Shown: positions 33,011 to 42,192 of the stretch, piece by piece
How positions within the stretch are numbered: position 1 is the stretch's first letter
Layout: each line of letters starts with the position of its first letter
NCBI RefSeq assembly: GCF_000025005.1
Contig: NC_013525.1
Span: 248,001-312,000, forward strand
Length of the DNA: 64,000 nt
Direction: 5' to 3'
Origin: Thermobaculum terrenum ATCC BAA-798
GTDB taxonomy: Bacteria; Chloroflexota; Chloroflexia; Thermobaculales; Thermobaculaceae
Made by a program: the position numbers and the translations under genes
Notes under the pieces: model-generated
What the model was told of the DNA's origin: nothing
The model's database searches: none
The model's input: only the letters and a program-made list of their open reading frames with translations

Positions 33011-34543
33011 ATGCCAAAACTCACTAACTGGTATACCAAGTACAAATTTCCAGTTTTGTTTGTGTATCTAATGATAGTAGCGTTGATCATTGCTGCATGT
33101 GGCGGAGGAGCTGGATCTAACACCCCTACTGCATCGCAACCAGCAGCTAGTACAGGCGAGATGGGGGCTAGTAATACCCCAGTTCCAACCATAGTTGCTA
33201 CACCACCTGCCATCGCAAGACAGGCCACAGGCGTTCCAGATATACAATGCAAGCCTGATCAAAAGCAACTAGTGTGGATGGTCCGTAATGGTCCGGTAGA
33301 GAACCAGTGGGAGGCCAATATAGTTCGCCCTGAGTTCCAGAAAGCTCATCCTGAGATATGTCTGAAGATTCTTAGCATAAACCAGGATGATATAGCCGTT
33401 AAGCGCCAGGCAATGATTGCAGCCGGCGAACCTCTACACGTTTGGTCGCCTAACTGGGGTGGTGATGGGTTTGCAAGCGACCGCATCCGTGGTCTAATCG
33501 CTGATCTCACCCCTTTAATTCAAAGGGATAATTTTGATCTTAGTGTGTTTGATCCGAACGTACTCAAGATCTATCAGATAGATGGGAAGACCTGGGCGCT
33601 ACCTTTCCTGACTACAGGATCTTTCGTCTACTACAACAAGGAGCTCTTTGATAAAGCCGGAGTACCATATCCACCTACTAGTTGGGATGATACGAGTTGG
33701 ACTTGGGATAAGTTCATTGCTACCGCTAAAAAGCTTACCAAGAACACCAACAACCTGAACAAGGCACAGTTCGGTGCAGCTAATGGTTTGTGGCCACCTG
33801 TTGATGCTATAGGAGCCCTATGGGGCTATTGGATTATCCCAGACGAAGCTCAACAGACTGGTTTCTCCGATGGTGTACAGGTTGTCAACGATAGAACCAT
33901 AAAGGCCTTCCAGGCAATGCACGACCTGGTATACAAAGATAAGGTTGCTCCTAACAACGCTGCTGTGTCTGCTCTTACACAGTTAGGTGGAGTGTTTGAG
34001 TCTGGACGAGTAGCCATGTTCATGACTGGTGGTTGGGGGCACTGGTCATATCATCCGTTGATAGATGACCCGAACGGCTTCTGCTGGGGTGCAGCGCCTC
34101 TTCCAATGGGTACTCCCGATGCCAAGAGAAGAGCCGTGCTCTTCACGGATCCGTGGGTCATAACAGCTAACCTCTCCCCAGAGGAACAGGATCTCGCCTG
34201 GACCTTCATTAAGTTCCTAGTAAGTGAAGATCAGGCTCGTAAGTATATGGAAGCTACTGGCACTCCCCCAACGCAAACCAAGCTCATGCAGGAGTACTAT
34301 AAGCAGTTCTCCAAGTGCATGAAGCCTGAGGATATGAAGGAAGTGTTTGAGGGTGCGTTCTCTCATGGTAGAGAGTCTTCTAACCACCTGCTGGTGAAGT
34401 TCGATGAGCTAAACCAGATCTGGGACAATGGTCTGGCAACTTTCTGGAACAATCCAAATGCCAAGGCCGAAGATGTCCTGAAGAAGATAGAGCCTCAGTT
34501 CAATAGCGCCCTCAAACGCATCAAGGCTGAAGAAGGTCAGTAG
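33011..34543 (+). CDS. Sugar ABC transporter substrate-binding lipoprotein
   Basis: 510 aa from ATG 33011, with AAGGAGG 10 bp upstream; GTG 33005 is close by. A signal peptide ends in a lipobox (IIAAC near residue 33), then a Ser/Thr/Pro-rich linker and a type 1 binding protein fold (LVWMVRNGPVENQWEANIVRPEFQKAHPEI..., ...ALPFLTTGSFVYYNKELFDKAGVPYPPTSW). CUT1 family. It is the receptor of the operon. A weak 5-bp hairpin (32979-32997) overlaps the ribosome-binding site, which might tune expression. Confidence 0.9.
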   Translation: MPKLTNWYTKYKFPVLFVYLMIVALIIAACGGGAGSNTPTASQPAASTGEMGASNTPVPTIVATPPAIARQATGVPDIQCKPDQKQLVWMVRNGPVENQWEANIVRPEFQKAHPEICLKILSINQDDIAVKRQAMIAAGEPLHVWSPNWGGDGFASDRIRGLIADLTPLIQRDNFDLSVFDPNVLKIYQIDGKTWALPFLTTGSFVYYNKELFDKAGVPYPPTSWDDTSWTWDKFIATAKKLTKNTNNLNKAQFGAANGLWPPVDAIGALWGYWIIPDEAQQTGFSDGVQVVNDRTIKAFQAMHDLVYKDKVAPNNAAVSALTQLGGVFESGRVAMFMTGGWGHWSYHPLIDDPNGFCWGAAPLPMGTPDAKRRAVLFTDPWVITANLSPEEQDLAWTFIKFLVSEDQARKYMEATGTPPTQTKLMQEYYKQFSKCMKPEDMKEVFEGAFSHGRESSNHLLVKFDELNQIWDNGLATFWNNPNAKAEDVLKKIEPQFNSALKRIKAEEGQ

Positions 34544-34571
34544 TGTTAGCTATACTCTGACAAATCATGTA

Positions 34572-34606
34572 GTGAGGAGGGATAATTGGAGCTTATCCCT
34601 CCTCAC
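34572..34606 (+). terminator. Terminator of the sugar importer operon
   Basis: GTGAGGAGGGATAA (34572-34585) pairs perfectly with TTATCCCTCCTCAC (34593-34606) around a 7-nt loop. It is followed by TCCCTTT. A 14-bp stem with only a weak T-run. Confidence 0.75.
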
Positions 34607-34638
34607 TCCCTTTAAGGCGTAATTTAGAAAGGGGTAGT

Positions 34639-36888
34639 ATGAGAATAAAGGTCCGTGGGATCATATTGATAATGTTTTTTATGTCGGGAGTCACCTCGCT
34701 AATTTATGAGGTGAGCTGGTTTCGGCAACTCAGCTTGACCCTTGGAGTTAGTGCCTATTCAGCAGCGGCAGTGGTAAGTGCATTTATGGGAGGTCTAGCG
34801 TTAGGAGGTTGGTTAGGAAGCAAGATCATAAAGAGGGTCGACGCAATCAAATTCTATGCGTGCTTGCAATTACTAATAGCTTGTTGCGCTTTCCTTACAC
34901 CTGTTGTTTTCAAGTTCATGCCTTCTATATACACCAGCCTATACAATGAGTACAATCCCGATTTCTACTTATTCAATCTTCTTAGATTTGGGCTAGCATG
35001 TATGGTCCTTCTTTGGCCGACTACACTTATAGGAATGACCTTCCCAGCGGTTAGTCAGGCTTATACGATATACAACCAACGCGGCAAAGATCTTGGAAGT
35101 CTCTATTCAGTCAACGCTATAGGATCAGTACTAGGAGCTCTATTATCTGGACTAGTACTTATAAGGCTCTTAGGCACTAGAGATACTATTTTAATTTCGG
35201 GAATTATAGATCTTATGCTAGCTGCGTTAGCTTTCGCTATTTCCTCTAGGATAGTGAAACAGAACAAGGACCTAAGAACACTTCAAGCTAATCCGCAAAA
35301 TATAGATCTATATCCAAAGAGATTGGTCAATATAGCTTTTTGGGGATTTGCATTATCTGGCTTCGTATCCCTTGGCTACGAAGTAGTATGGTTTAGGATA
35401 CTATCCAACTTCACACTCAACTCGGTATATTCATTCACCGTCCTTCTCTCAATATTTATTCTGGGACTATCGATAGGTAGTTTTCTAGCTTCAAGGCTAG
35501 TAGATTCTGCCAAGTCACCAATATCTGCTTTTGCAATTATCCAGCTTGGCATAGGGGTATCAGCAGTTTTATCTCTCTATGTATTCCACAGATTACCAAC
35601 TATCCTACTTAGAATAGGTTTACCTTCCAGTGCTTTACAGGAGATAACCATCGAAGTCATAGCGGCTGCACTTACTATATTTGTACCCACAGTTCTCATT
35701 GGTGCTACTTTTCCTTTAGCAGCCAGGATCTATACCAATAGCAATGTGTATAAGATAGGTAATCCTGCCGGTAAGTTGTATGGAGCTAATACTGTATTTT
35801 CAATGATAGGTTCCCTAGTAGCAGGTTTCCTACTCATACCTACTATGGGACTACAAAAATCTGTTCTGATGCTAGCCCTAGTAAACATTCTCATAGGCAT
35901 AGCAGCATTATTACAAATAAGCGATCCCCCCAAAATAGAAGCTTATGCTTTGCTAGGAACAGCAGCCATAGGAGCCTTACTTCTACCGCAGGGAGTTTTT
36001 CTAGGATTTAGAGAAGGCACCAACCCTTACCTCGTGTACTACAAGGAAGGTGTAGATGCCAACGTATCAGTATTCATAGTACCTAATCCGCCGCTGAAGA
36101 TCTCGTTCGTCAATGGTAGAAACGAAGTGCCAACAGATAGATATAGCATGAGAGCTTTCTACCTTATGGGACACTTACCTGCATTACTCAAACCAGATGC
36201 CAAATCTGCTCTAGTACTAAGCTTCGGTAACGGCATAGCAACAGGAGCTCTATCCAGACACAAAATACAGCATATAGATGCTGTCGAGATAGTTGCACAA
36301 CAAGTAGAAGCAGCCAGATTCTATCAACCTGAGAACAGAAACGTGTTGTCGTATCCTGGTCTGAATATAACAATAGAAGATGCTCGCAATTATCTACTCA
36401 GGTCAGATAAAAAGTACGACATAATAACTGCAGATGCTACTCATCCCACAAACAGTAGTAGTTGGGCCATGTTCACGCAAGAGTTCTACAAGCTAGCTAG
36501 ATCTCACTTATCACCGGATGGTGTTATGGTGCAGTGGTTACCTATCCACGATATATCCAAAGAAGACTACATAAGTATCATCAAGACATTTCAAAGTGTG
36601 TTTCCACACACAACTCTATGGTACGTGGGCAGTACGCATACGTTACTTGTGGCGACCCCCCATAAGTTATCCACGCAGGAAGTTCTGGCTCTTGATTCGT
36701 TGATAGATAAAAGAGGCATAAGAGATGACTTGATAGACTCCAGAACTCTTGTTAGCAATTACCTAATGAATGAAGATCAAGTTAGAAAGTACAGTTCATC
36801 GGGTAGTATAGTCACTGATGATAAAGCCTTCTTCTTACCAGCAATGGACGACGGGGTCATATTGCAAAGTTTTCAATTAGCGAAATAG
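34639..36888 (+). CDS. Fused polytopic membrane / spermidine synthase-like protein
   Basis: 749 aa. The N-terminal about 460 residues hold a dozen or more membrane segments in two similar halves; FMSGVTSLIYEVSWFRQLSLTLGVSAYSAAAVVSAFMGGLALGGWLGS near the start is mirrored by GFVSLGYEVVWFRILSNFTLNSVYSFTVLLSIFILGLSIGSFLAS near 235. The C-terminal domain (about 470-745) resembles spermidine synthase: LVLSFGNGIATGALS, a DARNYL motif and ADATHPTNSSSW. The Gly-rich SAM/decarboxylated-SAM loop is altered (FGNGIATG), so the activity may differ from a canonical aminopropyltransferase. Substrate not known. Confidence 0.82.
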   Translation: MRIKVRGIILIMFFMSGVTSLIYEVSWFRQLSLTLGVSAYSAAAVVSAFMGGLALGGWLGSKIIKRVDAIKFYACLQLLIACCAFLTPVVFKFMPSIYTSLYNEYNPDFYLFNLLRFGLACMVLLWPTTLIGMTFPAVSQAYTIYNQRGKDLGSLYSVNAIGSVLGALLSGLVLIRLLGTRDTILISGIIDLMLAALAFAISSRIVKQNKDLRTLQANPQNIDLYPKRLVNIAFWGFALSGFVSLGYEVVWFRILSNFTLNSVYSFTVLLSIFILGLSIGSFLASRLVDSAKSPISAFAIIQLGIGVSAVLSLYVFHRLPTILLRIGLPSSALQEITIEVIAAALTIFVPTVLIGATFPLAARIYTNSNVYKIGNPAGKLYGANTVFSMIGSLVAGFLLIPTMGLQKSVLMLALVNILIGIAALLQISDPPKIEAYALLGTAAIGALLLPQGVFLGFREGTNPYLVYYKEGVDANVSVFIVPNPPLKISFVNGRNEVPTDRYSMRAFYLMGHLPALLKPDAKSALVLSFGNGIATGALSRHKIQHIDAVEIVAQQVEAARFYQPENRNVLSYPGLNITIEDARNYLLRSDKKYDIITADATHPTNSSSWAMFTQEFYKLARSHLSPDGVMVQWLPIHDISKEDYISIIKTFQSVFPHTTLWYVGSTHTLLVATPHKLSTQEVLALDSLIDKRGIRDDLIDSRTLVSNYLMNEDQVRKYSSSGSIVTDDKAFFLPAMDDGVILQSFQLAK

Positions 36889-36899
36889 CTGTACGCAAG

Positions 36900-36945
36900 G
36901 TGGCCTATAGGACCTGTTATCAAGTAGAAGGGTCCTATAGGCCAC
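36900..36945. terminator. 15-bp perfect hairpin between convergent genes
   Basis: GTGGCCTATAGGACC (36900-36914) pairs with GGTCCTATAGGCCAC (36931-36945) around a 16-nt loop. It is positioned to end both the membrane/spermidine synthase-like gene and the dehydratase operon. No T-run on either side. Confidence 0.6.
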
Positions 36946-36957
36946 ACAAGTAGAGGA

Positions 36958-38295
36958 TTACATAGTCTTTCTAGACTGGGATTCGCTTAGAGACCAAACT
37001 ATTCCCGTGGGATATTGATATTGCTCCAGCGATTCCTTCTTCATGGTTATGCTGTATCCTGGCGATGTAGGAGGCATGTAATTACCATTTCTGATAACTA
37101 CTGGATCGACAAAGTGCTCGTGAAGATGGTCAACGTATTCGAGCACTCTGTTCTCAAGTGAGGCGCTCACGTATATGTAGTCAAATATTGATATATGTTG
37201 AACATACTCACACAAGCCCACTCCACCAGCGTGAGGACAAACAGGAATTCCAAACTTGGCTGCCATGAGTAGTACAGCCAGCACCTCATTTACCCCTCCA
37301 AGCCGACAGGCATCAACTTGACAGTAATCAATAGCGTTAGCCTGCATGAATTGCTTGAACATAACTCTGTTGTGACAATGCTCACCAGTAGCTACACCCA
37401 CAGGTGCTATCTCTCTGGCTATCCTGGCGTGCCCAAGAATATCATCCGGACTAGTGGGCTCTTCAATCCATACTGGATTGAATTTGGAAAGCTCCTTCAT
37501 CCAACTTATTGCCTGGTCGACATCCCAGACCTGATTGGCATCCATCATTAGCGCACAATCATAGCCTATTATGTCCCTAATTAGGGATGCACGCCTTATG
37601 TCATCTTCAAGATTAGCGCCCACCTTCATCTTGAAGTGCGACCATCCTTCTTCCACGCATCTCCTGCAGAGAGCCGCAAGCTTATCATCAGAGTAGCCCA
37701 GCCAGCCCGCGGAAGTAGTGTAAGCGGGAAAGCCCCTCTCAAGCATCTCGCGTTCCCTTATGTGCTTAGTGGGTTCATTAGACTTGAGTATTTCAAGAGC
37801 TTCCTGGGGAGTGAGAACATCTCTGATATACCTAAAAGGAACACAGGACACTATTTGTTCTGGGGTCATGTCAACTAACAATTTCCAGAGGGGTTTACCC
37901 TCGGCCTTTGCATATAAGTCCCAGACAGCATTTACCAGCGCGGCAAGTCCCAGGTGTATAGCTCCTTTCTCGGGACCTATCCAGCGTAGTTGGCTATCAC
38001 CAACCAACCTGTACCAGAAGGTACCCATATCCGAAGTTATGTATTCCAGGGTTAGCCCACGTATCAGGTAGCTGAGTGCTTGAATAGCGCTTACCACTAT
38101 CTCATTGCCTCTACCTATGGTAAACGCTAAGCCGTGTCCTTCCAGACCATCAGGGCTATCGGTTTTCAGTATCACATAAGCTGCCGAGTAATCTGGAGAG
38201 GGGTTCATAGCATCAGAACCGTCGAGATTTCTAGACGTAGGGAACCTGATATCATAAGTCTCTATATCAGTTATAGTGACGGACACTTGCGGCAC
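36958..38295 (-). CDS. L-fuconate dehydratase (enolase superfamily)
   Basis: 445 aa, the length of FucD-type enzymes. Mandelate-racemase subgroup residues: Lys pair in HFKMKVG, metal ligands in MDANQVW, IEEPTSP and TGEHCHN, and the catalytic His in CPHAGGVGLCEYVQH. Removes water from L-fuconate to give 2-keto-3-deoxy-L-fuconate. Last gene of a five-gene minus-strand set with an SDR dehydrogenase, a FAH-family hydrolase, a 2-hydroxyacid dehydrogenase and a binding-protein homologue. Substrate is inferred from overall similarity; related sugar acids are possible. Confidence 0.85.
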   Translation of the reverse strand: MPQVSVTITDIETYDIRFPTSRNLDGSDAMNPSPDYSAAYVILKTDSPDGLEGHGLAFTIGRGNEIVVSAIQALSYLIRGLTLEYITSDMGTFWYRLVGDSQLRWIGPEKGAIHLGLAALVNAVWDLYAKAEGKPLWKLLVDMTPEQIVSCVPFRYIRDVLTPQEALEILKSNEPTKHIREREMLERGFPAYTTSAGWLGYSDDKLAALCRRCVEEGWSHFKMKVGANLEDDIRRASLIRDIIGYDCALMMDANQVWDVDQAISWMKELSKFNPVWIEEPTSPDDILGHARIAREIAPVGVATGEHCHNRVMFKQFMQANAIDYCQVDACRLGGVNEVLAVLLMAAKFGIPVCPHAGGVGLCEYVQHISIFDYIYVSASLENRVLEYVDHLHEHFVDPVVIRNGNYMPPTSPGYSITMKKESLEQYQYPTGIVWSLSESQSRKTM

Positions 38296-38335
38296 CTTCC
38301 TTACAAAGTGGATTGCAAAATTATATATGATCAGC

Positions 38336-39088
38336 CTATTTAGCCGTCATTCCACCATCAACTACCATGGCCGCGCCTACGATCGATCCGGCCTCATCAG
38401 AAGCCAGGAAGGCTGCCATGGCAGCTATCTCCTCAGGCATCACGAACCTGCCATGAGGCTGCCGTGCTTCCATAGCAGCTCTCGCAGCCTCGGGGTCAGG
38501 GTAATTAGCCGTTATGCGCTCAATCCAAGGCGTCAGAACGGTGCCCGGACAGATGCAATTTATACGCACACCTTCAGATATATGATCTATAGCAGCCGCT
38601 CTAGTAAGAGCCACTATACCCCCCTTAGATGCGCAATAAGCAGCCCTCTCCGGGACACCCACAAGGCCAGCCACGGAGGCAATATTTATTATGGAACCAC
38701 CACCAGAATTCCGTATAGCCGGAATCGCGTACTTCATGCCAAGGAAGGTTCCTTTGAGGTTTATGGCTATTATGCGGTCAAAGTCTTCTTCAGATGTCTC
38801 GGTGGTGGTCGCAGCTACACCCACTCCAGCATTGTTGACCATTATGTCCAATCCCCCCCATTCGTCCACGACATGATTTATAAGTTTATGCACTTCTTCT
38901 GCTTTACTCACGTCAACCCTATAGGGCTTTGTGTTATCACCGAGCTCTTTGGCAACTATTTCTGCAGCTTCCAGATCTATATCAGCTATGACTACTCGGG
39001 CTCCTTCCTGAGCGAATCTGCTAGCAATAGCCTTACCTATCCCTGATCCGGCCCCCGTGACTATAGCCCTCTTACCTTCAAGCCTCAT
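38336..39088 (-). CDS. Short-chain dehydrogenase (2-keto-3-deoxy-L-fuconate dehydrogenase-like)
   Basis: 250 aa classical SDR. NAD-binding TGAGSGIG at 12-19, NNAG, catalytic Ser in IASVAG and YxxxK in YCASK, and C-terminal VVDGGMTAK. In the known non-phosphorylative fucose route the SDR oxidises 2-keto-3-deoxy-L-fuconate to the 2,4-diketo acid for hydrolysis. Its position between the dehydratase and the FAH hydrolase fits that step. L-fucose dehydrogenase activity is an alternative. Confidence 0.82.
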   Translation of the reverse strand: MRLEGKRAIVTGAGSGIGKAIASRFAQEGARVVIADIDLEAAEIVAKELGDNTKPYRVDVSKAEEVHKLINHVVDEWGGLDIMVNNAGVGVAATTTETSEEDFDRIIAINLKGTFLGMKYAIPAIRNSGGGSIINIASVAGLVGVPERAAYCASKGGIVALTRAAAIDHISEGVRINCICPGTVLTPWIERITANYPDPEAARAAMEARQPHGRFVMPEEIAAMAAFLASDEAGSIVGAAMVVDGGMTAK

Positions 39089-39094
39089 GGCTTA

Positions 39095-39937
39095 TCACCT
39101 CGTCAATCTAGTTTTATCTGGTATGGTTATGACTCTATTGGTTAGCTGTATCTCACCCACCCTTACACGAACCTCATCGCCTTCTAGCAGCGTAAAGTCC
39201 TCATCGGGAACGATCCCTGTACCGGTCATCAGAAACACGCCGTAGGGAAAGGACATAGATTTGCCCAGATAGGCCACCAATTCTTTCAGGGTTCTTTTCA
39301 TCTGAGCAGTATTAGTTTCGGCATCAAACACACAGCTGCCCGCTCTGTATATAGTGAGGCGTATATCAATGCTGCTGATCTCTCCCTCAGGGCTTATCTT
39401 GATTCCCCTGCCTATCGCACACGATCTCTCATAAACCTTGGCTTGTGGAAGATACAGGGGATTACTTCCTTCTATATCTCTCGACGACATGTCATTACCT
39501 GCAGTGTAACCCACTATCTCCATTTGGTTATTGATCAACAGCACCAATTCAGGTTCGGGAACATTCCAGGCGCTGTCAGACCTTATGCCAACAGTACCCT
39601 CATCACCAACTACCCTCCAGCCAATGGCCTTAAAGAACAATTCAGGTCTTTCTGCATCGTAGACATCATCGTATATATCACCCCTCTCGGACTCAGCCTT
39701 TCTTGCCTCGCGGCTTCTTAGGTAAGTCACCCCACTGGCCCAGACTTCTTGATTAGGTTCTATAGGGGCCAATATATGTCCATCAGCTTCTTGACCTGTG
39801 GACAGGCGGTAAAGCACCTCTTGTAAATTGGCGGCAGGAACCTGCATGAGCATCTCTAGTTTGAATGCCCTAGGCATATAGTATCCATCAAGGGCCCACC
39901 TAGGGCCGTCATCATCCCAATGTCGTGTAAGGATCAT
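39095..39937 (-). CDS. Fumarylacetoacetate hydrolase-family protein (probable 2,4-diketo-3-deoxy-L-fuconate hydrolase)
   Basis: 280 aa. Typical FAH core: metal residues in [40 protein letters not shown] and the following [22 protein letters not shown]. Splits diketo acids at a C-C bond with Mg2+. Position next to a fuconate dehydratase and an SDR suggests release of pyruvate and lactate from the diketo-fuconate. A simple FAH of another sugar acid is possible. Confidence 0.8.
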   Translation of the reverse strand: MILTRHWDDDGPRWALDGYYMPRAFKLEMLMQVPAANLQEVLYRLSTGQEADGHILAPIEPNQEVWASGVTYLRSREARKAESERGDIYDDVYDAERPELFFKAIGWRVVGDEGTVGIRSDSAWNVPEPELVLLINNQMEIVGYTAGNDMSSRDIEGSNPLYLPQAKVYERSCAIGRGIKISPEGEISSIDIRLTIYRAGSCVFDAETNTAQMKRTLKELVAYLGKSMSFPYGVFLMTGTGIVPDEDFTLLEGDEVRVRVGEIQLTNRVITIPDKTRLTR

Positions 39938-39953
39938 ACCTAGTCTCCTATAT

Positions 39954-40928
39954 TCAGCTTGATCTTTCTACTGGCATCACTACTGGATATAAAGGACTGC
40001 CATTCTTCAGAAAGGCTACTACATTCATGGCCCATTTATATCTTAGTTCCTTCTCGGACTCCTCAGAGTACCAAGCCACATGAGGAGTGATTATGATCTT
40101 TGGGTGATGGATAATGGGATCTCCAGCTACAGGAGGTTCCTTAGGTAGCACATCTAGAGCTGCACCTGCCAGATGACCGCTATCCAGAAAGTATATTAGA
40201 TCCTCCATATTCACCAGCCCACCACGAGCAGTATTTACCAGGTAGCTTCCAACGGGCATCAGGGCAAGAAACTCTCTGTTGACCATGTTGCTCGTTTCTT
40301 TCGTTAGCGGCAGGTGTAAAGATACCACGTTACTCTTCATGAATAGATCTCTTAGATCTACTCTGTCAACGCCCTCTGGCCATGCGTTAGCAGGCAGATA
40401 GGGATCATAACCTATGACTCTTCCAAAAACATGCAACATCATGCTGGCCAGAGTTCTACCTATTCTGCCTAGGCCAACAACCCCCAAAGTTAGACTACTT
40501 ATCCTGTGAATCTCCCCGGTCGAAAGGTAGTGCCATACCCCTTCCCTAACTTTCCTATCTAGGAAGCATACATGCCGCAGTAGGGACAAAATCATTGCTG
40601 CTGCATGCGACGCTACCTCGTGCACACCATAATCAGGCACATTGGCCACCCATACGCCTTTCTCCTTAGCTGCATCTAGGTCAACACTATCCACCCCCAC
40701 CCCTGCCCTGCTTATTAACTTCAAATTAGGTAAGGCATGGATGACATCAGAAGTTATTGGAGCATACTGTACCATTAGCGCGAAAGCATCTCTAGCGGCT
40801 AGAATGACTTCTTCCGGTAACCTGCACTGAGCAATAGATACTTGACACCCTGCTTCTTCCAGCAAGCGCTGCTCGTCCGAGAGATCTGGATATTCTGCAT
40901 CTGTTATAAGAACTTTATAGACGGACAC
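39954..40928 (-). CDS. D-isomer 2-hydroxyacid dehydrogenase family protein
   Basis: 324 aa. NAD motif [12 protein letters not shown]; catalytic Arg in NTARGGLVN, Glu in PKEPPV and His in [12 protein letters not shown], as in SerA/CtBP-type dehydrogenases. Reduces 2-keto acids or oxidises D-2-hydroxy acids with NAD(H). Within the sugar-acid set it may act on a sugar-derived 2-keto acid or lactate (inference). The end of the binding-protein homologue lies 2 bp upstream. Confidence 0.85.
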   Translation of the reverse strand: MSVYKVLITDAEYPDLSDEQRLLEEAGCQVSIAQCRLPEEVILAARDAFALMVQYAPITSDVIHALPNLKLISRAGVGVDSVDLDAAKEKGVWVANVPDYGVHEVASHAAAMILSLLRHVCFLDRKVREGVWHYLSTGEIHRISSLTLGVVGLGRIGRTLASMMLHVFGRVIGYDPYLPANAWPEGVDRVDLRDLFMKSNVVSLHLPLTKETSNMVNREFLALMPVGSYLVNTARGGLVNMEDLIYFLDSGHLAGAALDVLPKEPPVAGDPIIHHPKIIITPHVAWYSEESEKELRYKWAMNVVAFLKNGSPLYPVVMPVERSS

Positions 40929-40930
40929 CC

Positions 40931-42094
40931 TTAAGACTCTCCTCTGGCCGCAGCTGATCCCTCTTTGTTTATGTTCTCAAGAGCTTGGTCTACGTCTATA
41001 TTCCCAATAAGCGCTTGTCTGACGTTCTGCCAGATAACGTCTTCAACAAATGGATAGTTTTTGTGTTTAGGCGGTAACAAGGCGAATTTGCTAGTTTCTT
41101 CCAGTAATGACCATCTTCTGCTCTGTAAGGTACCAGGTTCGCATTCACTCTCTGCATCTTCAAGAGAGTCCTGCCTCGCAGGCAAAGTCCCAAACCTGGC
41201 CTCAAAAGCCTGCGACTCTCGAGATGTTAGAAAACGCAGGAGCTCGACAGCAGCCGCTCTATCCTTTACTGTGACAGGTATGGCAAAGGTATGGCTGCTA
41301 GAGTAAACCTTGCGCCCAGCTACGCCTTGAGGATACATAGACAGGTCATACTTACCTACTATCTTGCTCAGTTTGGGATCTTCGTAAGTATAAAAGCCTC
41401 CAGGCCAATCGGTACTCATCGCCGCTAATCCCTCTCGAAAGCACTGGGCTACTTCGTCATAATGCCAGTCTGGAGTTTGTGGTGGAGCAGCTCGGGTGTA
41501 AAGATTCTTCAGCAAAGTGATAGCCCATTTGGAAGCCTCAGTAGTAGCATTTGGTTCTGGCAGTTCAGGATTGGGGAAAAGATTACCTCCGGCCATCGCA
41601 GTCAACTCGAAAAAGTGGCCGAATAACCCAGATTCCTTCCCAGGGAAGACAAAGCCATAGAAATCTTCCTTTCTAAGCGCCACCGCAAGCTCGTACAATT
41701 CTTCCCATGTTCTAGGAGGGGTACTTATCATGTCCGATCTGTAGTGTAGTAACTTGACGTCAAGATTCCTGGGTATACCATAAAGCTCCCCATTAATTCG
41801 TGCTAACTCCAGGGTCATGGGATTGAACTTAGAGAGTTCATCTATAGACCATACATCATCCACTGGGGTAAGCCACTGCATCTGACTTGGAGCATACTTA
41901 GTGTGGGTGGATATCAGGTCGTAATCTGCAGTACCCTCACTAAACTCCCTAGCAATCGTCCTGTTAAGCTCCGGATGAATAAGGGTGGCTACTATCTCTA
42001 CCTTGATGTTGTGAGCATCCTCGAACTCCCTAAGGCGTGTGTAAAGAGGATCATACATGGGCCCACCCACAAACAATACTCTCAAGGTCTGCAT
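40931..42094 (-). CDS. Substrate-binding-protein fold without signal peptide
   Basis: 387 aa. Pattern of a type 1 (CUT1-like) sugar-binding protein: LRVLFVGGPMYDPLYTRLREFEDAHNIKVEIVATLIHPE..., then ELARINGELYGIPRNLDVKLLHYRSDMISTPPRTWEEL. The start ATG has GGAGGGGG just upstream, and an in-frame TAA lies six codons before it, so no hidden signal peptide exists. It begins directly with the fold and has no lipobox. First gene of the sugar-acid set, divergent from an aldo/keto reductase. A cytoplasmic sensor or binding role is an inference. Confidence 0.78.
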   Translation of the reverse strand: MQTLRVLFVGGPMYDPLYTRLREFEDAHNIKVEIVATLIHPELNRTIAREFSEGTADYDLISTHTKYAPSQMQWLTPVDDVWSIDELSKFNPMTLELARINGELYGIPRNLDVKLLHYRSDMISTPPRTWEELYELAVALRKEDFYGFVFPGKESGLFGHFFELTAMAGGNLFPNPELPEPNATTEASKWAITLLKNLYTRAAPPQTPDWHYDEVAQCFREGLAAMSTDWPGGFYTYEDPKLSKIVGKYDLSMYPQGVAGRKVYSSSHTFAIPVTVKDRAAAVELLRFLTSRESQAFEARFGTLPARQDSLEDAESECEPGTLQSRRWSLLEETSKFALLPPKHKNYPFVEDVIWQNVRQALIGNIDVDQALENINKEGSAAARGES

Positions 42095-42192
42095 TTTCCC
42101 CCTCCAAACTTATCTCTAGATATATTCCCGCTAATTGGATTATCTTATTGATTGTCCGGTTTCTGGTCAAATTCTAAAACGGAGGCGATGCA

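Noticed and set aside
38276-39046. Long plus-strand reading frame opposite the SDR gene (256 aa)
   Set aside because: Antisense to a clear SDR with all motifs; the translated protein has no domain pattern and many rare residues.
42188-42190. ATG next to the ribosome-binding site of the aldo/keto reductase
   Set aside because: Out of frame and stops after ten codons; TTG 42193 is in frame with the AKR domain.
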